Below are positions 46,261 to 57,480 of a stretch of 64,000 nt of DNA, one piece after another. The translations under genes were made by a program, and so were the position numbers. This DNA comes from JANPPS01 sp964242575 (lineage in GTDB: Bacteria; Pseudomonadota; Alphaproteobacteria; Acetobacterales; Acetobacteraceae), in assembly GCA_964242575.1 (NCBI GenBank), contig CAXTCN010000011.1, positions 1-64,000 on the forward strand, read 5' to 3'. The notes under the pieces are model-generated. The model was given only the letters and a program-made list of their open reading frames with translations. It was not told the origin of the DNA and did no database searches. How positions within the stretch are numbered: the first letter of the stretch is position 1; the number at the start of each line of letters is the position of its first letter.

Positions 46261-47841
46261 CTAACCCCGCTTCGCATTCCAGAACACCGGCATGCCCGGC
46301 AGGATACCCGTCAGCTCCGCCCGGTGCGCCGTCTGCTGAAACTGCTGGCCCAGCGGCACGTATGGCACGTCCTGGAACGCCTGGAGCTGCATGCGTTCCG
46401 CCAGCGACCGCTGCACGGCCGGGTCTGCCGCGCGTAGCCACTCATCACGCAGCGACTCCAGTATGGGGCTTACGGCCCAGCCCGGCGCCGCGGCGCGGCC
46501 GTTGCCGCGCAGGAACGGGTGACCGGCCGGGTTCACGTGGTCAAGGCCGGACCAACTGGTCTGGAACACGCTCCAGCCGCCGCGGTCGGGCGGCTCCATG
46601 TTGGTGCGGCGTTGCACCGCAGTGCCCCAGTCCATCGCCTGCGCATCGAGGTTCAGGCCCAGCTTGCGGAACAGATCGGCCGTGACCTCGGCCAGCGCGT
46701 TCGTGCTTGGGATGTCGGTTGGCACCAGCAGGGTCACGCGTTCGTTGCTATAACCGGCCTCGGCCACGGCACGGCGGGCCGCGTCCAGGTTGCCGGTCAT
46801 GGCCTCCATTCCCGCGCGGCTCGCAAGCGGCGTGCCCGGGCAGAAGTAGCCGACGCCGTCCGCCCACAGCGTGCGGTCCGGACCGGAAACCGCTTGCATG
46901 TACTCGGCCTGCACCACGGCGGACAGCACGGCGCGGCGCATGGCAGCGTTGTCGAATGGCGGATGCAACTGATTGAAGCGCATCGTGCCAATCACGCCGG
47001 TAGGGTCCTGGGTGCGGACCACCAGCCGCCGGTCGGCGCGCAACCGGCCCAGCAGGTCGGGGTTGGCGACCAGCCACCAATCGATCTCGCCCCGCTGCAG
47101 CGCGGCGCTGGCCGTCGCGGCGTCCTGGATGATGGTCCACTCCACCCGGTCGAACCCTGCCCGTTTCGGCCCGGCGGTGCGGGACGGGGCGCCGCCGTCC
47201 CGCGGCTGGTAGCCCTCGAACCGGGCATAGGCCACCCGAGCGCCAGGCACGCGCTCATCCGCCAGGAAGCGGTACGGGCCGCTGCCGACCATCTCGGACA
47301 CTTGTTTGAACGCGTCGGTGGCGGCGAACCGCTCGGGCATGATGACGCAGGGGCTGGGCGAGGTCTTGGCCAGCGCGTCCGGCAGCAGCGGGAACGGACG
47401 CGACAGCCGGAACTGCACGGTGCGGTCGTCCGGCGCCGACAGCTCGTCCGTGGCGGCCAGCAACGCTTGGCCGAACGTGTCGCGTGCCCCCCAGCGGCGG
47501 ATGCTGGCCACGCAGTCCCGCGCCAAAACAGGCGTGCCGTCGTGAAAGCGCAGGCCGGGGCGCAGCGTCAGGCGCCAGCGCAGGCCATCCGGCTCGGTCA
47601 CGAAGCCCTCAAGCATCTGCGGCTGCGCGGCGTAGTCCGCGTCCTGGCCGAACAAGGTGTCGAACACCAGGAACGCGTGGTCGCGCGTTTGGTAGGACGT
47701 GGTCCAAATCGGGTCCAGCACAGCCACGTCGGCCTGGGGCACAAAGCGCAGCACGGTGCTGCCCTGCGCGCGGGCCACGGACGGCGCGGCCAGGCTGGAC
47801 AGCAACGCGGGGGCGGCGGCGAGCAGGGTGCGTCGTTGCAT
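46261..47841 (-). CDS. ABC transporter substrate-binding protein (peptide/nickel type)
   Basis: The 526-residue periplasmic binding protein belongs to the peptide/nickel family (SBP_bac_5). A signal peptide with a twin-Arg-like start (MQRRTLLAAAPALLSSLAAP, cleavage near ARA) is followed by RFVPQADVAVLDPIWTTSYQ and GLRFHDGTPVLARDCVASI, and then MVGSGPYRFLADERVPGAR; all are family hallmarks. No permease or ATPase genes flank it, so it is an orphan in this window. The start at 47841 gives the signal peptide. It ends at the edge of the convergent tmRNA gene. Confidence 0.92.
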   Translation of the reverse strand: MQRRTLLAAAPALLSSLAAPSVARAQGSTVLRFVPQADVAVLDPIWTTSYQTRDHAFLVFDTLFGQDADYAAQPQMLEGFVTEPDGLRWRLTLRPGLRFHDGTPVLARDCVASIRRWGARDTFGQALLAATDELSAPDDRTVQFRLSRPFPLLPDALAKTSPSPCVIMPERFAATDAFKQVSEMVGSGPYRFLADERVPGARVAYARFEGYQPRDGGAPSRTAGPKRAGFDRVEWTIIQDAATASAALQRGEIDWWLVANPDLLGRLRADRRLVVRTQDPTGVIGTMRFNQLHPPFDNAAMRRAVLSAVVQAEYMQAVSGPDRTLWADGVGYFCPGTPLASRAGMEAMTGNLDAARRAVAEAGYSNERVTLLVPTDIPSTNALAEVTADLFRKLGLNLDAQAMDWGTAVQRRTNMEPPDRGGWSVFQTSWSGLDHVNPAGHPFLRGNGRAAAPGWAVSPILESLRDEWLRAADPAVQRSLAERMQLQAFQDVPYVPLGQQFQQTAHRAELTGILPGMPVFWNAKRG

Positions 47842-47921
47842 GGTGCCTCTCCTGGGTTTACGACCAAGGCGCCGGGCCAAGCCGGTATCCAATGCCTGCT
47901 GTAACCGCTAAGTGTGCCCGC

Positions 47922-48458
47922 ATGGAAGACAACGAAGACGGCCGCGACGGCGGCCCTCCCGCCCGTCCCGACAGCCTACTGCCGTATGACGTGTGGAGCG
48001 AAGAAGCGTCGCGTCATGTCATGATGCGCGCGCTGGCCTATGTGGGCGCCGAGGGCATGCCCGGCGAGCACCACTTTTACGTGAGCTTCCGCACCGATTG
48101 GCCTGGTGTCAGCCTTCCCTCCCGCCTGCTCGCGCAGTATCCGCACGAAATGACCATCGTGCTGCAGCACCAGTTCTGGGACTTGCAGGTCGATGAGCCG
48201 GCTGGGTGGTTCAGTGTCGGCCTGTCGTTCGGCGGCGTCCCGTCCACCTTGCAGATACCGCTCGCGGCAGTCACGGCGTTCGCCGACCCGCACGTGCAGT
48301 TCATGCTTCGCTTCCGGCCGCCAGGTGACGAGGCCGCCAACGACGACCCAGACGATTCTGTGCCGGTGCCGCCGCCCGCCCTGGAAGCGCCGCCGTCCGA
48401 GGCGCCGCAAGTCGTGAGCCTGGACGCCTTCCGCCGCCGCCCGCCCACCAAGGACTGA
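47922..48458 (+). CDS. sspB: ClpXP adaptor protein SspB (alphaproteobacterial type)
   Basis: SspB binds ssrA-tagged substrates and delivers them to ClpXP. The 178-residue protein has LPYDVWSEEASRHVMMRALA near residue 28, HHFYVSFRTDWPGVSL near 60, and HPEMTIVLQHQFWDL-like YPHEMTIVLQHQFWDL near 85. A flexible acidic/Pro linker follows, and the C-terminal tail VVSLDAFRRRPPTKD is expected to dock ClpX. The ATG at 47922 was chosen because upstream in-frame codons are antisense to the binding-protein gene. The tmRNA gene is nearby. fumarase follows after two bases. Confidence 0.93.
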   Translation: MEDNEDGRDGGPPARPDSLLPYDVWSEEASRHVMMRALAYVGAEGMPGEHHFYVSFRTDWPGVSLPSRLLAQYPHEMTIVLQHQFWDLQVDEPAGWFSVGLSFGGVPSTLQIPLAAVTAFADPHVQFMLRFRPPGDEAANDDPDDSVPVPPPALEAPPSEAPQVVSLDAFRRRPPTKD

Positions 48459-48460
48459 GC

Positions 48461-50119
<1,659 letters not shown>

Positions 50120-50521
50120 ATGCGCTTCACGGTCGACCGGCTGGACCACCTGGTGGTCAACTGCGCTGACGTGGAGCTGACCGCGTCCTGGTACCAACGC
50201 GTGTTGGGCATGGAACGGGAGGAGTTCGGGCCGGACCGCCGCACCGCGCTGAAGTTCGGCGGCCAGAAAATCAACCTGCGCCCGCACGATTTCGACGCGC
50301 GCGCCTGGTTCACCGGCATGAACTCGGCGCCGGGAGCGGCGGATTTGTGCTTCGTGAGCGCGGTTGGGCCAGATGACGTGGTGGAGCATCTGCGGGACTG
50401 CGGCATCATGATCGAGGCTGGGCCGGTGGCGAAACAGGGCGCGCTCGGACCCATCCAGTCGGTTTACTGCCGCGACCCCGACGGCAACCTGATCGAGATC
50501 GCGTCGTACCTGGGGCGGTAA
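50120..50521 (+). CDS. VOC-family (glyoxalase/bleomycin-resistance-like) protein
   Basis: A 133-residue vicinal-oxygen-chelate protein. It begins MRFTVDRLDHLVVNCADVEL with the first metal-ligand His and contains TASWYQRVLGMEREEFG. It ends with IQSVYCRDPDGNLIEIASYL, where Glu supplies another ligand. Such proteins are metal-dependent lyases, dioxygenases or binding proteins, and the activity here is unknown. It begins immediately after the fumarase stop and is followed closely by the VUT gene, so they share a transcript. Confidence 0.88.
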   Translation: MRFTVDRLDHLVVNCADVELTASWYQRVLGMEREEFGPDRRTALKFGGQKINLRPHDFDARAWFTGMNSAPGAADLCFVSAVGPDDVVEHLRDCGIMIEAGPVAKQGALGPIQSVYCRDPDGNLIEIASYLGR

Positions 50522-50535
50522 GCAGCTTGGGGACA

Positions 50536-51075
50536 ATGACTGCCCGCGGTTTCGGCCTGGGCGCGCTGGCGCTGTTCCTCGCGTCGGTGCCATTCGCCAA
50601 TTGGTTGATCCAGCATGTCGGCACCGTGTGCGTGCCGGCCGGGCCGTGCCTGGTGCCAGTGGCGCCGGGCCTCATGGCGCCCTCGGGCGTGCTGGCGGTC
50701 GGCGCGGCGCTGGTGCTGCGCGACTTGGTGCAACGCTACCTCGGTGCGCTGTGGGGTTTAGGCGCTATTGTCATGGGAACGGCGCTATCCGCTTTGATCG
50801 CGCCGCCTGCCTTGGTGTTGGCATCTGGCGCTGCGTTCCTGTTGAGCGAGCTGGCGGACTTCGCTGTTTACACCCCATTGCAGCGGCGCGGGCTGCTGCT
50901 GGCGGTGGTCGCCAGCTCGGTCGTGGAGCTTGTGGTGGACAGCGTGGTGTTCCTGGCCCTGGCGTTCGGCAGCCTGGACTTCCTGGCCGGGCAGGTGGTG
51001 GGCAAGGCCTGGGCGGTGCTGGCGAGCATCCCGTTGATCCGGTTGCTGCGCCGGGTTGGGCCTGCGCCGGGTTGA
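50536..51075 (+). CDS. VUT-family transporter, probable queuosine-precursor transporter
   Basis: The 179-residue membrane protein has about five hydrophobic segments and resembles the VUT/YhhQ family, which imports 7-deazaguanine precursors such as preQ0. Visible are LFLASVPFANWLIQHVG and VLAVGAALVLRDLVQRYLG near residue 60, then AFLLSELADFAVYTPLQRRG near 100. It lies at the head of queA-tgt-queF, supporting the assignment. The ATG at 50536 is preceded by TTGGGGACA; a TTG three codons upstream is possible. Its stop overlaps the queA TTG start. Confidence 0.85.
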   Translation: MTARGFGLGALALFLASVPFANWLIQHVGTVCVPAGPCLVPVAPGLMAPSGVLAVGAALVLRDLVQRYLGALWGLGAIVMGTALSALIAPPALVLASGAAFLLSELADFAVYTPLQRRGLLLAVVASSVVELVVDSVVFLALAFGSLDFLAGQVVGKAWAVLASIPLIRLLRRVGPAPG

Positions 51076-52090
51076 GGCTGTCCGAATTCGACTTCGACCT
51101 GCCGCCCGACCGCATCGCCCACGCGCCGGCCCGGCCGCGTGACGCGGCGCGGCTGCTGGTGGTCGGCGACGCATTGCAGGACCGCCGGGTGCTGGACCTG
51201 CCGGGCCTGTTGCGGCCCGGAGACGTGCTGGTGGCGAACGACACGCGCGTCATTCCGGCACAGCTCGCGGCGCGGCGCGGCGCGGCGCGGATCGGCCTCA
51301 CGCTGGACCAGCCGCGGCCGGACGGCGCATGGCACGCGCTGGCCCGCAACGCGCGGCGGCTTGCGCCCGGGGACGTTCTGGCGTTCGACGGCGCCGAGGA
51401 CCTTGCGGCCACGGTATTGGCGCGCGACCCGGATGGCGGCGTGACGGTGCGGTTCAACCAGGACGGTGCCCGGTTCACGGACGCGCTGCGCCGGGCGGGG
51501 GCGCTGGCGCTGCCACCCTACATCACCCGGCCCGCAGGTCCCACGCCGCAGGACGCCGAGGACTACCAGACCGTGTTCGCCCGGCATGACGGCGCAGTTG
51601 CCGCGCCCACGGCCGGGCTGCATTTCACCCCTGCCTTGCTGGCGGCATTGGAGGCGGCTGGCGTTAGGCGCGTGACGGTCACCCTGCATGTCGGCGCCGG
51701 CACGTTCCTGCCAGTCCGCGCCGACGACGTGGCGGAGCATCGCATGCATCCCGAACGCGGCATCGTCACGCCCGACGCGGCACAGGCCATCAACGCGGCC
51801 CGCCGCGTGGTCGCGGTCGGCACCACCAGCTTGCGCCTGTTGGAAAGCGCCGTGGACGAGGCAGGCCGGGTGCAGCCGTTCGACGGCGACACCAGCCTGT
51901 TCATCACGCCCGGCTTCCGGTTCCGCGCAGTGGACGTGCTGCTGACCAACTTCCACTTGCCGCGCTCCACTTTGTTCATGCTGACCTGCGCGTTCGCTGG
52001 TACGGACCGAATGCGCGCGGCCTACGCGCACGCGATTGCCGGGGAGTACCGGTTCTACTCCTACGGTGACGCCTGTTTGCTGGACCGCGC

Positions 52091-52094
<4 letters not shown>
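51072..52094 (+). CDS. queA: S-adenosylmethionine:tRNA ribosyltransferase-isomerase
   Basis: QueA moves the ribose of SAM onto preQ1-modified tRNA to give epoxyqueuosine. The 340-residue protein opens RLSEFDFDLPPDRIAHAP and shows LLRPGDVLVANDTRVIPAQL near residue 45, PTAGLHFTPALLAALEAAG near 180, VTLHVGAGTFLPVRADD and LLTNFHLPRSTLFMLTCAFA near 285. The TTG at 51072 overlaps the upstream stop as TTGA and gives the correct N terminus; longer in-frame codons lie inside the VUT gene. Its stop overlaps the tgt start as GTGA. Confidence 0.95.
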
Positions 52095-53205
<1,111 letters not shown>

Positions 53206-53209
<4 letters not shown>

Positions 53210-53664
53210 CGAGTTACACCACCCTGACCCAGCTTGGCGCCGCGGTGGATGCGCCGCGCTCGCCCGAGGCGGCCGTGCTGGAGCGCTTCGGCAACCCGCA
53301 AGTGGGAACGGACTACCTGATCCGCTTCACCTGTCCGGAATTCACCTCGTTGTGCCCGATGACGGGCCAGCCGGACTTCGCGCACTTGGTTCTGGACTAC
53401 GTGCCCGACCAATGGATCGTGGAGAGCAAGTCGCTCAAGCTATTCCTCGCCAGCTTCCGCGACCACGGCGCGTTCCATGAGGCGTGCTCGATGGAGGTGG
53501 CGCAGCGGGTGGTGGCGGCGGTGGCGCCGCGCTGGCTGCGGCTCGGCGCATACTGGTACCCACGCGGCGGCATCCCAATCGACGTGTTCTGGCAAACCGG
53601 CGCACCGCCGGCCGGGGTCTGGATTCCGGAGCAAGGCGTGGCCCCCTATCGCGGGCGCGGCTGA
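53206..53664 (+). CDS. queF: preQ0 reductase (NADPH-dependent nitrile reductase)
   Basis: QueF reduces the nitrile of preQ0 to preQ1. At 152 residues it is the short unimodular form. The active site reads TSLCPMTGQPDFAHL, with the catalytic Cys and an Asp seven residues later, as in the well-studied Bacillus enzyme. YVPDQWIVESKSLKLFL further on is the family's NADPH-binding QueF motif. ATGA overlap joins it to tgt. The C terminus overlaps the convergent aspartic-protease-like gene by 19 bases. Confidence 0.96.
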
Positions 53665-54530
53665 GCCACGAACACCCGGCCGGTCAGGAACGAGAACCAA
53701 ACCCGGCGCGTGGCGAGGAAATCCCCGCCGACCAGCATGTCCCCGGTGCTGGGCGGCAGGTTCGCCACCAGCAGCGTCGGCGCGGCCAACACATCGGCGC
53801 CGATCCGCAGGCTGCGGAACGTGCGGCTGCGCACCTCGACCCCGCCCGTGTTCATCGCCAGGACGCGGCCACCCGGCGAGGCTTGCAGCGCCTGCGCCGT
53901 CACGCCAGTGTCCCGTGCGGCGGCAACCGACACGGTGGTGACGGACGCCCCGGTGTCCAGGATGCCGCTGAGCGGCTGCCCATCCAACTCTCCGCTTACG
54001 AACAGGTGGCCGGAGCGGGGCTGCTGCCGGATCGGCAGGCTCGTATAAGGCTCCGTCCAAGGAGGCTGCACCGCCGGGCATGGCCGGGCGCGATACAGGG
54101 TCGCGCGGCCGTTCGGCAGGTCGAGGTCCAGCTCATAGTTAATCAGCACGTTGATGCCGAGCACGCCGTCCAACGGCGGTAGGGACACCGGTCCGACTAG
54201 CGCCCGGACGTTGGTGGAAACGGCGTTTCCGAGCGCCAGCCAGTCCAGTTGCACGGGATAGGCCCGGGCCGGTCCGCCAGCGCCTTGCAGAAGCATCGCC
54301 GGTCCAGCCGGCCGCAGCCCGAACCGGTCCGCCGCCACAGGGCCTAGCAACGTGGTGTCCGCGCCGGTGTCCAGCATTAGTATGCCAGGCCTGCCATTGA
54401 TGTTCGCGGCCACCAGGGGCACGTTCCCGACCAGCCGGACCGGCAGCTCGGCCACCCGGTCCAGCGCGCACGACCCGGCTGGATCGGCCGCGCAGCCGGC
54501 CAGCAGCAATAGCAACAGGAGGCGTTTCAT
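53646..54530 (-). CDS. Retropepsin-like aspartic protease, predicted lipoprotein
   Basis: The 294-residue protein starts MKRLLLLLLLAGCAADP, a lipoprotein signal with lipobox LLAGC, so it is probably membrane-anchored in the periplasm. Two retropepsin-like motifs are visible: ILMLDTGADTTLLG near residue 55 and ILDTGASVTTVS near 200. The two halves may form the active site as an internal dimer. Family members are found widely in Proteobacteria with little known function. The ATG at 54530 fits the signal peptide. It is divergent from queG, ten bases apart, and converges on queF. Confidence 0.8.
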   Translation of the reverse strand: MKRLLLLLLLAGCAADPAGSCALDRVAELPVRLVGNVPLVAANINGRPGILMLDTGADTTLLGPVAADRFGLRPAGPAMLLQGAGGPARAYPVQLDWLALGNAVSTNVRALVGPVSLPPLDGVLGINVLINYELDLDLPNGRATLYRARPCPAVQPPWTEPYTSLPIRQQPRSGHLFVSGELDGQPLSGILDTGASVTTVSVAAARDTGVTAQALQASPGGRVLAMNTGGVEVRSRTFRSLRIGADVLAAPTLLVANLPPSTGDMLVGGDFLATRRVWFSFLTGRVFVAQPRPR

Positions 54531-54540
54531 CCGACCCACC

Positions 54541-55599
54541 ATGCGGGAGCCAGACGGCATTGGAAAGGCGCGGGACGCCATCCGCGCCAAGGCGTTGGCA
54601 CTTGGCTTCCATGCGGTCGGCTTCGCGCCGGCGACGCTGGGTCCGGAGGCGCGCACCCGGCTGGCGGCGTTCCTGGCGGCAGGGCAGCACGGCGAGATGG
54701 GCTGGATGGCGGACCGCGCGGAACAGCGGTCGCAGCCGCAGGCGCTATGGCCGGAGGCGCGCAGCGTGGTGGCGGTCGGCCTGTCCTATGCGCCGGACGA
54801 GGATCCGCTCGGCACGTTGGCCCAGCCGGACCGGGGCAACGTGTCGGTGTACGCGCGCAACCGGGACTACCACGACGTGGTCAAGGGAATGCTGAAGCAC
54901 CTCGGCGCGTTCATCGCCAGCCGGTTCGGGCCGGACGTCAAGGTGTTCGTGGACACCGCGCCGGTGATGGAGAAGCCGCTGGCGCAGCGGGCCGGGCTTG
55001 GCTGGCAGGGCAAGCACACCAACCTCGTGTCCCGCGCGCACGGCTCCTGGCTGTTCCTGGGCGAGGTGATGACCACCCTGGCCCTGCCGCCTGACCCGGC
55101 CGGCACGGACCGGTGCGGCACCTGTTCCCGGTGCTTGCAGGCCTGTCCAACCGATGCGTTTCCCGCCCCGTACCGGTTGGATGCCACGCGGTGCATCTCA
55201 TACCTCACCATCGAGCACGCCGGTCCGATCCCGCATGAGCTGCGGCCGTTGATGGGCAACCGCATTTATGGCTGCGACGACTGCCTGGCGGTATGCCCAT
55301 GGAACCGCTTCGCCCAAGCTGCCCATCCCAAGTTGCAGGCGCGGGAGGACCTGCGTGCGCCGCGGCTCGCGGAGTTGGCCGCGCTGGATGACGCCAGGTT
55401 CCGCGCGCTGTTCGCGGGCTCGCCGGTCAAGCGCATCGGCCGCGACCGGTTCGTGCGCAACGTGCTGACCGCCATCGGCAACTCCGGCGACATGGCGCTG
55501 CTGCCTGCGGCCGAGCGCCTGCGCGCCGACCCGAATACGGTGGTGGCTGAAGCAGCCGATTGGGCCGTCGCGCGTTTGCGGGGCGGAGGTATCCTATGA
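54541..55599 (+). CDS. queG: Epoxyqueuosine reductase
   Basis: QueG reduces epoxyqueuosine to queuosine in tRNA using cobalamin and two [4Fe-4S] clusters. The 352-residue product has GFAPATLGPEARTRLAAFL near residue 25, APVMEKPLAQRAGLGWQGKH near 142, cluster ligands CGTCSRCLQACP near 192, and CDDCLAVCPWN near 242. A HEAT-like C-terminal region closes the protein. The ATG at 54541 gives MREPDGIGKARDAIR. It completes the late queuosine pathway with queA, tgt and queF. Its stop overlaps the fumC start as ATGA. Confidence 0.95.
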   Translation: MREPDGIGKARDAIRAKALALGFHAVGFAPATLGPEARTRLAAFLAAGQHGEMGWMADRAEQRSQPQALWPEARSVVAVGLSYAPDEDPLGTLAQPDRGNVSVYARNRDYHDVVKGMLKHLGAFIASRFGPDVKVFVDTAPVMEKPLAQRAGLGWQGKHTNLVSRAHGSWLFLGEVMTTLALPPDPAGTDRCGTCSRCLQACPTDAFPAPYRLDATRCISYLTIEHAGPIPHELRPLMGNRIYGCDDCLAVCPWNRFAQAAHPKLQAREDLRAPRLAELAALDDARFRALFAGSPVKRIGRDRFVRNVLTAIGNSGDMALLPAAERLRADPNTVVAEAADWAVARLRGGGIL

Positions 55600-56996
55600 C
55601 CCGCACCGAGACCGACAGCCTGGGCACCATCGAGATCGACGCCGAGCGTTACTGGGGACCGCAGACCGAGCGTGCCCGGCGCCTGTTCCGCATCGGCACG
55701 GAGCGGTTCCCGCCGGTGCTGATCCGCGCCGTGGGGTTGCAGAAGCAGGCCAGCGCCGAGGCAAACCTCGCGTTGGGCGAGTTGCCGGCAGACGTTGCCG
55801 AACCGATTGCCGCCGCTGCCGCCGAGATTGTTGCCGGGCGCATGGACGCGGAGTTCCCGTTGCCGGTATGGCAGACCGGGTCCGGCACGCAGACCAATAT
55901 GAACGCCAACGAGGTGATCGCCAACCGCGCCAACGAGGCGCTCGGCCAGCCGCGCGGCAGCCGCACGCCGGTGCACCCGAACGACCACGTGAACCGCGGC
56001 CAGAGCAGCAACGACAGCTTTCCGACCGCCATGCACATCGCCGCCGCCGAGGCCGTGCAGCACCGGTTGACGCCTGCGCTCCGCACGTTGCACGCAAGCC
56101 TGCTGCGCCGGGCGCACGAGTGGGACAGCGTGGTGAAGGTCGGCCGCACCCACATGATGGACGCGGTGCCGGTGACGCTTGGGCAGGAGTTCGGCGCGTG
56201 GGCGCAGCAGGTGGCACTTGGCCTGGAGCGGCTGGAGGGCGTCATGCCGCGGCTGCTGAGCCTGCCGCAGGGCGGGACCGCGGTCGGCACCGGGCTGAAC
56301 CGCCATGCTCAGTTTGACACGGCGTTCTGCGAGCGGGTTGCGGCGCTGACCGGCCTCGCCTTTACGCCCAACCCCAACAAGTTCGAGGGCATGGGCGCGC
56401 ATGACGCCTTCGTCGAGCTGTCGGGCGTGCTGAACGTGGTGGCAGTCAGCCTGAACAAGCTCGGCAACGACATCCGGCTGTTGGGTTCCGGCCCGCGCTC
56501 CGGGCTTTCGGAGCTGATCGTGCCGTCGGACGGGCTTTCCAGCTCGATCATGCCCGGCAAGACCAACCCGACGCAGTGCGAGGCGCTGACGATGGTATGC
56601 GCGCAAGTAATGGGCAACCACGTGGCGGTCACGGTCGGCGCGGCGCAGAGCTTCCTGGAGCTTAACGTGTTCAAGCCGCTCATTATCCATAACGTGTTGC
56701 AGTCGGTGGCGCTGCTGGCGGATGCGTCCGAGAGCTTCGCGGCCAACATGGTGGACAAGCTGGAGCCGAACCGGGAGCGGATCGCGGAGAACCTGGCGAA
56801 GTCGCTGATGCTAGTGACGGCGCTGAACCCGCGGATCGGTTATGACAAGGCGGTGCGGATCGGCAAGCTGGCGCTGGCGGACAACATCACCCTGCGCGAC
56901 GCGGCGGAACGGCTGGGGTTCGTGACGCTGGCGGACTTCGACCGCTGGGTGGTGCCGGCCGACATGACCCAGCCGGGCGCCACGCTTGGCGAATGA
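55596..56996 (+). CDS. fumC: Fumarate hydratase, class II
   Basis: Class II fumarase, 466 residues, oxygen-stable and without iron-sulfur clusters. The signature SSIMPGKTNPTQCEAL lies near residue 310, WQTGSGTQTNMNANEVIANR near 90, and NDHVNRGQSSNDSFPTAMH near 130. It provides the same reaction as the class I enzyme encoded 5.5 kb upstream. The ATG at 55596 overlaps the queG stop; a more upstream ATG at 55560 is unlikely. An RHH gene follows with an ATGA overlap. Confidence 0.97.
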   Translation: MTRTETDSLGTIEIDAERYWGPQTERARRLFRIGTERFPPVLIRAVGLQKQASAEANLALGELPADVAEPIAAAAAEIVAGRMDAEFPLPVWQTGSGTQTNMNANEVIANRANEALGQPRGSRTPVHPNDHVNRGQSSNDSFPTAMHIAAAEAVQHRLTPALRTLHASLLRRAHEWDSVVKVGRTHMMDAVPVTLGQEFGAWAQQVALGLERLEGVMPRLLSLPQGGTAVGTGLNRHAQFDTAFCERVAALTGLAFTPNPNKFEGMGAHDAFVELSGVLNVVAVSLNKLGNDIRLLGSGPRSGLSELIVPSDGLSSSIMPGKTNPTQCEALTMVCAQVMGNHVAVTVGAAQSFLELNVFKPLIIHNVLQSVALLADASESFAANMVDKLEPNRERIAENLAKSLMLVTALNPRIGYDKAVRIGKLALADNITLRDAAERLGFVTLADFDRWVVPADMTQPGATLGE

Positions 56997-57199
56997 GGCT
57001 GGAAAAGCGCAGCTTCAGCCTGGCCGGGCACCGCACCAGCGTGGCGCTTGAGCGGGAGTTCTGGGAGGCGCTCGATGAACAGGCGCGGGCACGGCGTCAG
57101 GCTGTGTCGGCGCTGGTTGCCGTCGTGGATGCGGAGCGGCCTCCAGGGCAGCCATTGGCGTCCGCGTTGCGAATATTCGCGTTGCGCTCGCGGCCTTAA
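56993..57199 (+). CDS. Ribbon-helix-helix domain protein
   Basis: The 68-residue product fits the small ribbon-helix-helix DNA-binding family: KRSFSLAGHRTSVALEREFW gives the strand and first helix, and VSALVAVVDAERP the second. It starts inside the fumC stop (ATGA) and is a frequent neighbour of fumC in related bacteria. No target is known. Its own stop TAA forms the first bases of a CTTAA motif that stands upstream of the next small gene. Confidence 0.8.
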   Translation: MRLEKRSFSLAGHRTSVALEREFWEALDEQARARRQAVSALVAVVDAERPPGQPLASALRIFALRSRP

Positions 57200-57217
57200 C
57201 TATTTGGCAAGGGTTTG
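57195..57217 (+). promoter_or_regulatory. Putative shared promoter/operator motif, copy 2
   Basis: CTTAA-N3-TTTGG-N-AA-N4-TTG, matching the motif at 9778-9800. It overlaps the stop of the RHH gene and lies 79 bases before the ATG of the 61-residue gene. Left part TTAA-N7-GCAA recalls but does not equal the CtrA full site. Confidence 0.35.
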
Positions 57218-57273
57218 AATGGCATTCTGCGTGGGCGGCGAACAATGCGCCGCCCGCACACAGGAAAACCCCC

Positions 57274-57459
57274 ATGACCCCCACCGTTCTCACCGCCTCC
57301 AATCCGATGTCCCGCACCGTAGCCAGCCCGCTGCAACTGGTGGACCGGCTGATTACCCTTGCGCAGGACGCGGACCGTGCTGGGCACCTGCACGCCGCGT
57401 CGCAGTTGCTGTCGCTGGTGGATGTCGTGCTGGACGGCGGCAGCGTGCGGTCGCACTAA
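57274..57459 (+). CDS. Small hypothetical protein (61 aa)
   Basis: I do not recognise it. The 61 residues include PLQLVDRLITLAQDADRAGH and AASQLLSLVDVVLDGGS, probably two amphipathic helices with no signal peptide. AGGAAAACCCCC lies before the ATG, with AGGA about nine bases upstream. A GGCGGC/GCCGCC inverted repeat (57233-57238 with 57250-57255) lies in its leader. A promoter-like motif shared with the gene at 9879 lies upstream. It is followed by the convergent AsmA gene, 21 bases away. Confidence 0.6.
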   Translation: MTPTVLTASNPMSRTVASPLQLVDRLITLAQDADRAGHLHAASQLLSLVDVVLDGGSVRSH

Positions 57460-57480
57460 ACAGGGCAACAACGGGGTAAC

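Noticed and set aside
46142..46441. A 99-codon minus-strand ORF at the tmRNA gene
   Set aside because: It is antisense to the tmRNA coding piece and part of a binding-protein gene in another frame.
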